Shown: positions 1 to 5,740 of the stretch, piece after piece
Numbering within the stretch: position 1 is the first letter of the stretch
Layout: the number at the start of each line of letters is the position of its first letter
Origin: Fimbriimonadales bacterium
GTDB taxonomy: Bacteria; Armatimonadota; Fimbriimonadia; Fimbriimonadales; GBS-DC
Assembly (NCBI GenBank): GCA_025060055.1
Contig: JANXCK010000268.1
Coordinates: 1 to 9,902 of the forward strand
Length of the DNA stretch: 9,902 nucleotides
Direction of reading: 5' to 3'
Notes under the pieces: model-generated
The model's input: only the letters and a program-made list of their open reading frames with translations
Database searches by the model: none
What the model was told of the DNA's origin: nothing
Translations under genes and position numbers: made by a program

Positions 1-1
1 G

Positions 2-277
2 TACTTGCGCAAAGTGCGTTGCCCCGTGCTTGCGCTCAACGGCGAGTTGGATTTGCAGGTCGATCCCGACCAGAACCTGCCCGTGATTGAGCGCGCCTTG
101 CGCGAGGGGGGCAACAAGCGCGTCACCATACGCCGCATGGCGGGACTGAACCACCTATTCCAAAAAGCGCGCACGGGGCTTATCACAGAATACGCCGAGA
201 TTGAGGAGACCTTCAACCCCGAAGCGTTAGAAGCCATCCGCAAGTGGCTGGACGAGATGGTAAAGATGAAGGGATGA
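2..277 (+). CDS. Alpha/beta hydrolase, C-terminal fragment
   Basis: This is the last 91 codons of a gene that begins before the window; the frame is open to the left edge, so the TTG at position 5 is not a real start. Visible residues fit the C-terminal end of an alpha/beta-hydrolase fold (S9/S15-like serine hydrolase). A beta strand, CPVLALNGELDLQV, carries the probable catalytic acid Asp17 of the fragment, and GLNHLFQ carries the probable catalytic His51. The segment TEYAEIEETFNPEALEAIRKWL is typical of the final helix region in hydrolases annotated as secreted or cytoplasmic esterases/peptidases. The nucleophile Ser and any signal peptide lie outside the window, so substrate and location cannot be judged. 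The gene ends at TGA and is followed by about 110 bp without a gene before the oppositely oriented tRNA. Confidence 0.85.
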   Translation, partial: YLRKVRCPVLALNGELDLQVDPDQNLPVIERALREGGNKRVTIRRMAGLNHLFQKARTGLITEYAEIEETFNPEALEAIRKWLDEMVKMKG

Positions 278-367
278 GTTAGGCAAGGTAACTCGAGGAT
301 GCTTTCTGGTGAGCCACGTGGAAGTGAGTAAGACCTTCGCGCGGGTGTGGGTTCCCGTTTCAGGCAA

Positions 368-385
368 GGTTCGAATCAGCGAACC
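368..385. repeat. Small inverted repeat next to tRNA-Glu (T-arm-like)
   Basis: GGTTCG (368-373) and CGAACC (380-385) form a perfect 6-bp inverted repeat with a 6-nt loop. It lies just past the 3' end of tRNA-Glu on the minus strand. Its left half, GGTTCGAATC (368-377), is the same 10-mer as in the T-arm of that tRNA but in the opposite orientation (404-413 on the plus strand reads GATTCGAACC). It may act as the 3' processing or end hairpin of the tRNA transcript, or be a leftover of a tRNA-like sequence. There is no T-run after it on the minus strand, so a classic intrinsic terminator is not supported. Apart from this hairpin I see nothing in 278-388. Confidence 0.35.
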
Positions 386-388
386 CTC

Positions 389-465
389 TGGTGACCCCAG
401 GGGGATTCGAACCCCCGTCCTCCTGGCTGAAAACCAGGCGTCCTAGACCACTAGACCATGGGGCC
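389..465 (-). tRNA. tRNA-Glu (anticodon TTC)
   Basis: The minus strand folds into a full cloverleaf of 77 nt. The acceptor stem pairs GGCCCCA with TGGGGTC (one G-U), followed by discriminator A and an encoded CCA end (389-391). The anticodon stem CCTGG/CCAGG encloses the loop TTTTCAG, which gives anticodon TTC at 429-431, reading GAA/GAG. The T-arm is GGGGG-TTCGAAT-CCCCC. All parts fit a bacterial tRNA-Glu, which also serves as a precursor for tetrapyrroles in organisms using the C5 pathway. No intron or odd base is seen. It stands alone, without a neighbouring tRNA or rRNA in the window, and has its own promoter-like sequence just upstream. Confidence 0.96.
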
Positions 466-477
466 ACACGCCCCGTA

Positions 478-507
478 AGTATACCCAAGCCGACACGCGA
501 TTTGCAA
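478..507 (-). promoter_or_regulatory. Sigma-70-type promoter for tRNA-Glu
   Basis: On the minus strand, TTGCAA (502-507) is followed after 18 bp by TATACT (478-483). These match the -35 and -10 consensus at 4 of 6 and 5 of 6 positions. The -10 box ends 12 nt before the first base of the mature tRNA, so the transcript would begin with a leader of roughly 5 nt, as is usual for tRNA genes. A GC-rich stretch (GGGGCG) lies between the -10 box and the tRNA. This resembles the GC-rich discriminator of stringently controlled stable-RNA promoters, though that is inference. Confidence 0.6.
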
Positions 508-559
508 GCCCTTATGCGAGGGTTTGTGCCCATCGGAGGTTCAGATGTTATACCAATCG

Positions 560-691
560 GGGTTTCAAGTGCTACAGTACCCTCACCCCCAGCCCCTCTC
601 CCGCGACGCGGGAGAGGGGAGTCAAGTTCCCCCTCGCCCACGCGGTGGGAGAGGGAGCAGGGGGTGAGGGCAAATGAAGCATTTGAAACCC
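560..691. repeat. Nested palindromic element, MITE/REP-like
   Basis: A 132-bp noncoding block is built from four nested inverted repeats. The ends are 14-bp arms differing at one base (560-573 and 678-691). Inside them is a perfect 11-bp pair, CCCTCACCCCC (580-590) with GGGGGTGAGGG (660-670). This encloses two side-by-side hairpins: a perfect 13-bp stem, CCCCTCTCCCGCG, at 593-605/607-619, and an 11-bp stem with one G-A mismatch at 631-641/645-655. As a single strand it would fold into a three-way junction. From memory, sequences of the CCCTCACCCCCAGCCCCTCTCCC type recur as dispersed repeats in several bacterial phyla. Open frames across it are artefacts of the GC-rich palindromes. No clear target-site duplication is visible. 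The rest of the gap (466-559 and 692-774) shows only the tRNA promoter and a small CGGCT/AGCCG hairpin at 696-707. Confidence 0.7.
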
Positions 692-774
692 TGAACGGCT
701 TGAGCCGTACAGGAATTTTGCGCTATTTGAACCTCCATTCGGTATCAATCCCCCTGTGTAGGGCAACAGCCCCA

Positions 775-798
775 CTGACAGGTATAATCCCTGTTCAG
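775..798 (+). promoter_or_regulatory. Candidate -10 box within a dyad, aminotransferase gene
   Basis: A perfect TATAAT (783-788) lies 23 bases before the ATG at 812. It is flanked by inverted arms CTGACAGG (775-782) and CCTGTTCAG (790-798), which pair 8 of 8 bases with one bulged T. The dyad centred on the -10 box could be an operator for a repressor, or a chance hairpin. The -35 position (around 759-765, TAGGGCA) is poor, so either an activator is needed or this is not a promoter. The right arm touches the ribosome binding site AGAGGTG (797-803). Confidence 0.35.
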
Positions 799-811
799 AG
801 GTGCAACGCGG

Positions 812-2092
812 ATGGGATTGTTCCCTGAGAATCCTGAGGCATTCACGGACGAGATTGCGGAACTGACTGAGCGACACCTGAATCCTGGCTTGGCGAAGGT
901 ATTGCGCTTTGCTGGGCTGGGCGTCGAGTGGTACGCTGAAGGCTGCTATATCTGGGACGCGCAAGGGCGCAAGTTTCTGGACTGCTTGGGCGGTTATGGG
1001 ATGTTCGCGCTGGGGCATCGCCACCCGAAGGTGGTGGACGCCGTGAAACGCCAGCTGGACATGATGCCGATGCCCAGCAAGATTATGTTCAACGCGCCGC
1101 AAGCGCGGCTTGCTGCGCGCTTGGCGGAAGTGCTACCCGGCGACCTACAATACACCTTCTTCTGCAACTCGGGCACGGAAGCCGTCGAAGGCGCCATTAA
1201 GCTTGCTCGCAAGGCGACGGGGCGTGTCAAGATGATTAGCGCCGTCGGCAGCTATCACGGCAAGACGATGGGCAGCCTCTCTGCCAGCGGACGCGAGGTG
1301 TACCGCAAACCGTTCGACCCGCTCCTGCCTGGCTTTGTGCATGTGCCGTTCGGCGATGCCGACGCCGTTGCAATGCACTTCGATGAACAAACGGCAGGCG
1401 TCATTATTGAGCCGATTCAGGGCGAGGGAGGAATCCGCATTCCGCCCGATGATTACCTGCCGCGCTTGCGCGAGCTGTGCGACCGCTACCACGCCGTACT
1501 CATTGTAGACGAAGTGCAAACGGGGCTGGGACGCACGGGCAAGCTCTGGGGTGTTGAGCATGCAGGCGTGCGACCCGACATCGTCACCTTAGCGAAGTCG
1601 TTAGGCGGGGGCGTGATGCCCATCGGCTCGTTTTCCGCTAACGGCGCACTGTGGGACGAGATGTTCGGCGAAAACCCGTTGCTCCATACCAGCACCTTCG
1701 GCGGCAACGAACTCGCCTGCGCTGCAGGGCTGGCGACCTTAGAAGTCATCGAGCAGGAAGGGCTGGTGGAAAACGCCCAGCGCGTGGGAGCCAAGCTCAT
1801 TCACGGACTGCGGCAGGTGCAGGCGGAATATCCCGATTTTATTCAGGAAGTGCGCGGGCGCGGGCTGATGATCGGTGTGGAGTTCCACGAAGCCGACTTT
1901 GGCGAACTCACTATTACGAATATGATTCAGCGCGGCGTGATCGCTGCCTACACCCTCAACAACCCGAAAGTCATCCGCATGGAGCCGCCGTTGATTTTGA
2001 CCGAGCGGGATGCCGAGTTCGCGCTGCAGGTGTTCGCGGAATCGGTGGCAGCAGCACGCGAACTGGTGCAGGCGGTTCTAAGCGGGGCGTAG
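812..2092 (+). CDS. Class III PLP aminotransferase, putrescine-type
   Basis: A 426-residue pyridoxal-phosphate enzyme of fold type I, class III (ornithine/acetylornithine/putrescine family), cytoplasmic. Visible marks are the phosphate-binding CNSGTE (118-123), SYHGKTMG (147-154), EPIQGEGG (200-207), the cofactor-contacting Asp233 in IVDEVQTGLGRTGK, the Schiff-base Lys262 in TLAKSLGGGVMPIG, and HTSTFGGN (292-299). Several stretches strongly recall E. coli PatA/YgjG, putrescine:2-oxoglutarate aminotransferase: FDPLLPGFVHVPFG, GGGVMPIG, TLNNPKVIRMEPPL. That makes a diamine or omega-amino donor likely, but acetylornithine or another 4-aminobutyrate-like substrate cannot be excluded. It is slightly shorter than PatA at the N-terminus. 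The ATG is preceded by AGAGGTG with 8-nt spacing. The next gene starts 7 bp after the stop, so the two are probably cotranscribed. Confidence 0.92.
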   Translation: MGLFPENPEAFTDEIAELTERHLNPGLAKVLRFAGLGVEWYAEGCYIWDAQGRKFLDCLGGYGMFALGHRHPKVVDAVKRQLDMMPMPSKIMFNAPQARLAARLAEVLPGDLQYTFFCNSGTEAVEGAIKLARKATGRVKMISAVGSYHGKTMGSLSASGREVYRKPFDPLLPGFVHVPFGDADAVAMHFDEQTAGVIIEPIQGEGGIRIPPDDYLPRLRELCDRYHAVLIVDEVQTGLGRTGKLWGVEHAGVRPDIVTLAKSLGGGVMPIGSFSANGALWDEMFGENPLLHTSTFGGNELACAAGLATLEVIEQEGLVENAQRVGAKLIHGLRQVQAEYPDFIQEVRGRGLMIGVEFHEADFGELTITNMIQRGVIAAYTLNNPKVIRMEPPLILTERDAEFALQVFAESVAAARELVQAVLSGA

Positions 2093-2099
2093 GGTACAC

Positions 2100-3164
2100 T
2101 TGCGCGTGGTGAACGGCACGGGCTATGTGGTGCCGCAGATAGGGTGTTCTGTATGCGGCGCAGGGTGCGACCCGTTGCAGGAGCAGTGCAGTCGCTGCCG
2201 CCACGACCCCTTCGCCGAGATCGGCACGCGCCTGGGACCGCTAAGTAGTCGGCAGTTCCTGCGCAACTTTGGCTGGCGGTTGCTGATTGCACTGCCGTTG
2301 CTGGGCTGGTTCCTGTGGCGCGAGTCGGATCGGTTGCCCAGCTGGATGTCGTTGCCCGCATGGGTGCAGATGGGGTTAGGCACGCTGATTGCGATTGCCC
2401 TGTGGACGATGGTGTATCACCTGTGGCTCACTTGGCGCGCTGCGCATGTCGCACTGGTGCTGACCCCTTCTGAAGTGTGGCTCCTGCAGCGGCGCAGCGG
2501 CAGGGTCTACTTCGAGCGGATGAGCTGGCAAGAGTGTCTCCCGCCTGAGGCGCCGCGCGGTTGGCGCGTTCTCGAAGCCCTTAGCACGCTTGCCCATCTC
2601 ATACTGCACGCGGGGCTGCAGGCGTTGGCGTTTCTGATCCCCGACCAAGTGTATGAGTTGCGACTGTGCAGTCGGCTCGATGCGGGCAGGCGGTGGCAGG
2701 TCGCGCTGGTCGGTGCGCAATACCACCCGCGTTTCACCCTCACTGAGCTGGCGCGATTTGCACTGCCCTACTGGCTGCAAAGCGGGATAGTGCGCCTCGA
2801 ATCGGGCTATGAACCCAGCCCTGAACGCCCGTTCCTTGCTCTGGACCTGAGAACGCGCATCCTGCGTGCCTACCCGTTTCGCGAAGTGCGGTTGGAAGAG
2901 GGCAGTATCCGCGTGCCACTCACGCACGAGTCGTACAATCCCGACGGGAGCTTAGTTGAAAACGATCACACCTTGGACGCCGACACAGCGCAGGTGGAGC
3001 AGGCGGAGCAACGCCGTGTGCGCGCACTGACGCTGCCCGCCTACGCGCTCCCCTATGGCGACTACTGGTTCCGCGCCGACTGGGACATCCACAAGCGCAT
3101 CGAGAGCCGTCGCGCCGCCAGCGAGACCGCAATCATGCCAGTTCAGCCCCCAAGACCCGCATAA
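2100..3164 (+). CDS. Membrane protein with zinc-ribbon-like N-terminus, unknown function
   Basis: A 354-residue protein I do not recognise. Near its N-terminus are Cys16-x2-Cys19, Cys23 and Cys30-x2-Cys33, a pattern that fits a small zinc ribbon. Two hydrophobic segments follow (about 59-73 and 91-112), with a third amphipathic or hydrophobic stretch at 161-180, so it is probably an inner-membrane protein. The part from 181 to the end is soluble and charged, with no motif I can name; 294-310 is rich in Glu/Gln/Arg. The start is uncertain: TTG 2100 has AGGG five bases upstream, while in-frame GTG codons at 2106 and 2109 are alternatives shifting the protein by only 2-3 residues. It lies 7 bp after the aminotransferase gene and likely shares its transcript. 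Codon and base composition match its neighbours. Confidence 0.8.
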   Translation: MRVVNGTGYVVPQIGCSVCGAGCDPLQEQCSRCRHDPFAEIGTRLGPLSSRQFLRNFGWRLLIALPLLGWFLWRESDRLPSWMSLPAWVQMGLGTLIAIALWTMVYHLWLTWRAAHVALVLTPSEVWLLQRRSGRVYFERMSWQECLPPEAPRGWRVLEALSTLAHLILHAGLQALAFLIPDQVYELRLCSRLDAGRRWQVALVGAQYHPRFTLTELARFALPYWLQSGIVRLESGYEPSPERPFLALDLRTRILRAYPFREVRLEEGSIRVPLTHESYNPDGSLVENDHTLDADTAQVEQAEQRRVRALTLPAYALPYGDYWFRADWDIHKRIESRRAASETAIMPVQPPRPA

Positions 3165-3186
3165 CCTCCAGCCGCAGATACCCCCT

Positions 3187-3204
3187 TTGGCACAGAGCGT
3201 GCAA
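3187..3204 (+). promoter_or_regulatory. Candidate sigma-54 (-24/-12) promoter of PEP-CTERM gene
   Basis: TTGGCAC (3187-3193) and GTGCA (3199-3203) match the RpoN consensus YTGGCACG-N4-TTGCW, with GG (3189-3190) and GC (3201-3202) exactly 10 bp apart, as the sigma factor requires. Only two consensus positions differ (A for G after GGCAC; G for the first T of TTGC). Transcription would start near 3214, leaving a leader of about 33 nt before the ATG at 3247. Sigma-54 control with the PrsK/PrsR two-component system is known for PEP-CTERM genes in some proteobacteria, which fits this site. An alternative reading is a weak terminator for the upstream gene, because GGCAC (3189-3193) can pair with GTGCC (3206-3210) just before TTTT. 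Confidence 0.55.
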
Positions 3205-3214
3205 AGTGCCTTTT

Positions 3215-3233
3215 CGACCGCGCACAGCGGTCG
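3215..3233 (+). promoter_or_regulatory. Leader hairpin touching the ribosome binding site
   Basis: CGACCGC (3215-3221) and GCGGTCG (3227-3233) are a perfect 7-bp stem with a 5-nt loop. Its last base is the first G of the ribosome binding site GGGAGG (3233-3238). If transcription starts near 3214 the mRNA would begin with this stem, which could stabilise the 5' end or affect ribosome access. Its pairing is seen; its role is inferred. Confidence 0.45.
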
Positions 3234-3246
3234 GGAGGATACGGTG

Positions 3247-3900
3247 ATGAGAAACTGCACATCGCGAATTCTGACGGTTGGGTTAGCAATCACCGCGCTG
3301 AGCAGTGCGCTTGCAAACACCACCCTGTTCAACAACGACAAGCTGACGCTGCTGGGAACCGTGACGCTCACAGTTACGCAAGTCTCGCCGGGCATCACCA
3401 CGCAGGTTGTGTACGGTTCCACGCTGAATCTGAAAGCGGGACAGTATGTGCTGAACTCCACCACAGCGCCTAAGAACTGGGCATTCTGTGTGGACTTGGA
3501 TCGCGTAATGCACCTCAACCAGAGCTACACATACGAGTTGTGGTTAGCCTACGGGCGTGCGGGCGCGCTGCTCAAGCAGCGCGATTCGTTTTTGATAACG
3601 CCCGATTTGAACAAGAAAGCTGCAGGCTTCCAAATCGCGCTTTGGGAAATTGCGCACGACCATGCTCTTGGCAACGCTGACAGCCTTAGCAGCGGCGCGT
3701 TCAAATACGCTGCCGACGCGACAGTCGCCAGTTATGCGAATGCGTTGCTGAGTGCGACGGCAGGGCAGGCGGACTACTACTACTTCCTGCGCAGCACCAA
3801 CGGAGCGCAGAACTTGGCGATGGTTCCTGAGCCTGCGTCGCTGCTTGCATTCGCAGTCGGCGTGGTTGGGTTGGTCGCACGCCGTCGAAGAGGGCGGTAG
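3247..3900 (+). CDS. Secreted PEP-CTERM protein with possible thioester domain
   Basis: A 217-residue exported protein. Residues 1-23 form a signal peptide (Arg near the start, hydrophobic ILTVGLAITAL, cleavage likely after ALA). The C-terminus is a textbook PEP-CTERM signal: VPEP (193-196), a hydrophobic helix to about 211, then RRRRGR. An exosortase would recognise this at the membrane; none is in the window. In the body, FCVDL (Cys81) and FQIALWEI (Gln129, Trp133) resemble the paired Cys and Q-x3-W motifs of thioester domains, suggesting a possible internal Cys-Gln bond, but this is inference. The protein may be an extracellular matrix or surface component. ATG 3247 is chosen because GGGAGG lies 8 nt upstream and the signal peptide starts there; the adjacent GTG 3244 is less likely. 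The frame stays open further upstream into the preceding gene without a plausible start. Confidence 0.88.
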   Translation: MRNCTSRILTVGLAITALSSALANTTLFNNDKLTLLGTVTLTVTQVSPGITTQVVYGSTLNLKAGQYVLNSTTAPKNWAFCVDLDRVMHLNQSYTYELWLAYGRAGALLKQRDSFLITPDLNKKAAGFQIALWEIAHDHALGNADSLSSGAFKYAADATVASYANALLSATAGQADYYYFLRSTNGAQNLAMVPEPASLLAFAVGVVGLVARRRRGR

Positions 3901-3931
3901 CAGCGGTCTACCGAACGGCAAGTGCCTCGCC

Positions 3932-3964
3932 GGGTGAGGGCGGAACATAGCAACGCCCTCACCC
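3932..3964. terminator. Hairpin between convergent genes, possible terminator
   Basis: GGGTGAGGGCG (3932-3942) and CGCCCTCACCC (3954-3964) form a perfect 11-bp stem with an 11-nt loop, 31 bp after the stop of the PEP-CTERM gene. It lies between convergent genes and so could stop transcripts from either side. No T-run follows on either strand, so it is not a standard intrinsic terminator. The core CCCTCACCC is shared with the palindromic element at 560-691, which suggests it may instead be a partial copy of that repeat family. Confidence 0.4.
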
Positions 3965-4001
3965 TCGAGCATGGATAAGAGTGCGGTATCTCATCAATAT
4001 G

Positions 4002-4113
4002 AGTACGGGCAAGATGTCCATGCCACAAGTGGCTTAGACAGTTTATTCAGGCACGGCACGGGCAAGATGCCCGTGCCACACGCATGTCGGTAAGACGCCG
4101 ACGCTACGCAGCG
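4002..4113. repeat. Cluster of palindromic repeat units
   Basis: Two copies of a palindromic unit stand 53 bp apart. The second has perfect arms GGCACGGGCA (4055-4064) and TGCCCGTGCC (4068-4077) around AGA. The first (4002-4024) shares the core GGGCAAGATG but has decayed arms, with two mismatches and two G-U pairs out of ten. Directly after come GTCGG/CCGAC (4086-4090/4098-4102, 7-nt loop) and CGCT/AGCG (4102-4105/4110-4113). Together they look like dispersed intergenic repeats. They lie downstream of both convergent genes, so they might also shield or end transcripts, though no T-runs are present. No gene is supported in 3901-4161. Confidence 0.6.
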
Positions 4114-4161
4114 GGACTTCCCAGACGGTCACTAAGGGGTTCGTCTCCGGAAAGCACGCTA

Positions 4162-4977
4162 TTACAAGCTCGCAGGGCGCAAAGAAACGTTTGTGCGCTG
4201 CAGCAAGATAGTCAACCGATACTCTATCGGCTCACTGTTGAGCCATGTGGACTCCAGCGTTTCAGAACGCGTTGGTCTACCCAATTGCGGCGAGAACCAG
4301 CAGGTAGCAGCTGATGTCGAGTCCCTGAATGGCGCTGGGTTATCCCACAACGACTCAACGCGCATTCGGTAGCAGTAGTATTCCCCTGCATAGGTCGGCA
4401 CGGGTTCAATCGCACCAATCTGCCAAGTCTCGGTAGTGGCGACGCCGTCTTCAAAGGCTACGGAGAACGAGAAGTTGCTGTTTTCGTTTAGGATGCCCGG
4501 CGCGCAAGTGCGGTAAGGTAAGTTAGAGTTGATGAGCGGGTCGCCTTCGTTGAGCGCGTAGCCGACAAGCGTCACCTCGCGTGATTGTCGGTCTTGAGTG
4601 ATGTAGAACACCAGCAGACGATTATGTTGCAGCGTCTCCGTGCCCCGTCGTAGGGTCAGACGCCTCTCTTGGGACACTCTGAGCATTCCTGCCCCGACGC
4701 TGCTGATTCGCTCTGTCAGTGTGCCAGAGACTTCATAGCGTCGTTCCAAATACCGAGCTACCCCCCGCACATCGTAGATGAACTCATCGCCATGCTGGTA
4801 AAGGCGCAGGCGGTTTGTCGAGGGGAAAGACGGGCTGGTGGGAGTGTTCGGATTGCTGGGAGTGTTTGGATCGATGGGTGTCGAGGGTGCGCTGGCAGTG
4901 GAGCTACTTCCACCGCACCCGGCAAGCCATAACGCTGCCAAGGTAAGGCACAGCCAACAGATGGGGTTCCGCTTCAT
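4162..4977 (-). CDS. Lipoprotein, second gene after pilQ, unknown function
   Basis: A 271-residue lipoprotein. The signal peptide ends in the lipobox LAGC with lipidated Cys21. Gly at +2 would suggest the outer membrane under the E. coli Lol rule, which may not hold here. Residues 24-55 are a Ser/Thr/Pro/Asn linker with repeated NTP units. The rest is predicted soluble, with GDEFIYDVRG (63-72) at its start and CWFSPQLG (226-233) near its end. These and several other stretches line up with the lipoprotein encoded just upstream (GDYYEYTIRG; VWYAPQLG), so the two are likely old tandem duplicates. Its mature part has three Cys besides Cys21 (158, 202, 226); the sister has only one. Its AGGAGG ribosome binding site (4983-4988) overlaps the sister's stop codon, showing translational linkage. 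No family is recognised. It is the last gene of the pilus operon seen here. Confidence 0.85.
   Translation of the reverse strand: MKRNPICWLCLTLAALWLAGCGGSSSTASAPSTPIDPNTPSNPNTPTSPSFPSTNRLRLYQHGDEFIYDVRGVARYLERRYEVSGTLTERISSVGAGMLRVSQERRLTLRRGTETLQHNRLLVFYITQDRQSREVTLVGYALNEGDPLINSNLPYRTCAPGILNENSNFSFSVAFEDGVATTETWQIGAIEPVPTYAGEYYCYRMRVESLWDNPAPFRDSTSAATCWFSPQLGRPTRSETLESTWLNSEPIEYRLTILLQRTNVSLRPASL
4839..4880. repeat. 18-bp tandem repeat in lipoprotein linker
   Basis: TGGGAGTGTTCGGATTGC (4839-4856) is followed directly by a second copy with three changes (4857-4874) and the beginning of a third (TGGGTGT). On the minus strand it encodes the NTPSNP/NTPTSP units of the lipoprotein's linker behind the membrane anchor. 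The 18-bp unit equals six codons, so gain or loss of a unit keeps the frame and would only change the tether length. Confidence 0.6.
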
Positions 4978-4986
4978 GTTCGCCTC

Positions 4987-5724
4987 CTATAGATTGGTTT
5001 CGGGAATAGGGACAGTAGTGAAGCTCAACTGCTGCGTGATTGACACTGTCCAGTTATCCTCGCCCACTGATAAGGTCGTAGTTAACTGGGCGACGACGGG
5101 CATGCCCAACTGAGGGGCATACCAAACAGTGCGAACCGCGTTCTCGAGGGGGTCATTCGCACGGACTTGGGAGCGCACGAGACAGCGCCATGCCGCAAAT
5201 CTGCCCTGCGGTGTGCGCACCACATCTTGCCCCACCACGGCGAAAGAGTAGACGAACGGCTCCGTGTACGAGCGGCTGTATCCGACATTCCACAGACCAG
5301 GCACGGCGACAATTGGCGCGAAGCTGGTGAGTGCCCCTGATTCATCTTCGTAGGCAATCAGGAATAAGTCGCGAGGGTTGCGCCCCTGCACATAGTGCAG
5401 AGCGAAGCGCGACTCTAACAGCTGCTCACCCATCCTCAAAGTAGTGAGGTATTCAAAGCGCAAGATGGGGTCGTCATTTGGGGTGAACCCGCCGTCGCTC
5501 ACGCTGACGCGCACTACGCCTGTGACGCTGAGCGCATCCTCTATGTCCATTCCGGGCTTGATTGCTGTGCCACGAATGGTGTATTCGTAGTAGTCGCCGA
5601 CTTGGACGGCACGCGTCGTTGCGCTGATTGGACGCACTGGACTCTCGCTTTTTGAGCAGCCCACCAAGCTCAGCACGACGCTCAGCGTCGTCAGTCCGCC
5701 GATAACTCGAACATAGCTGCGCAT
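4987..5724 (-). CDS. Lipoprotein directly after pilQ, unknown function
   Basis: A 245-residue lipoprotein with a signal peptide ending in lipobox LVGC and Cys23 as the lipid site (Ser at +2). The mature part has no family I can name. It is mainly beta-strand-like in pattern, with VGDYYEYTIRG (42-52), LSVTGVVRVSV (65-75), FALHYVQGRNPRDLFLIAYEDE (107-128) and TVWYAPQLGMPV (199-210). The WYAPQLG-type motif recalls beta-sheet periplasmic or lipoprotein families such as DUF3108-like proteins, but that is a loose resemblance. ATG 5724 is chosen over GTG codons at 5730 and 5727 because AGGAGG (5733-5738) is then 8 nt away. The gene starts 16 bp after pilQ, so a role with the secretin (for example as a pilotin or accessory outer-membrane lipoprotein) is plausible but unproven. 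Confidence 0.85.
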   Translation of the reverse strand: MRSYVRVIGGLTTLSVVLSLVGCSKSESPVRPISATTRAVQVGDYYEYTIRGTAIKPGMDIEDALSVTGVVRVSVSDGGFTPNDDPILRFEYLTTLRMGEQLLESRFALHYVQGRNPRDLFLIAYEDESGALTSFAPIVAVPGLWNVGYSRSYTEPFVYSFAVVGQDVVRTPQGRFAAWRCLVRSQVRANDPLENAVRTVWYAPQLGMPVVAQLTTTLSVGEDNWTVSITQQLSFTTVPIPETNL

Positions 5725-5740
5725 CACCACTTCCTCCTGT

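Noticed and set aside
389..465. A prophage or island attachment site at tRNA-Glu.
   Set aside because: No integrase gene and no direct copy of the tRNA 3' end are present in the window.
391..828. A 145-codon plus-strand frame across the tRNA and palindromic element.
   Set aside because: It runs through the tRNA-Glu and GC-rich palindromes; the protein is low-complexity and has no ribosome site or family resemblance.
572..1102. A 176-codon minus-strand frame opposite the aminotransferase start.
   Set aside because: It lies mostly antisense to a well-supported gene, ends inside the palindromic element, and has no recognisable features.
1145..1800. Minus-strand frames of 104-138 codons within the aminotransferase gene.
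   Set aside because: They are antisense shadows of a conserved enzyme and show no start site or motif.
3055..3246. N-terminal extension of the PEP-CTERM gene into the preceding gene.
   Set aside because: The signal peptide begins at 3247 with a good ribosome binding site; the extension has no signal features and overlaps another gene.
4839..4880. Possible CRISPR or regulatory iterons.
   Set aside because: The 18-bp units have no spacers and lie in frame within the lipoprotein's Pro/Asn/Thr linker.
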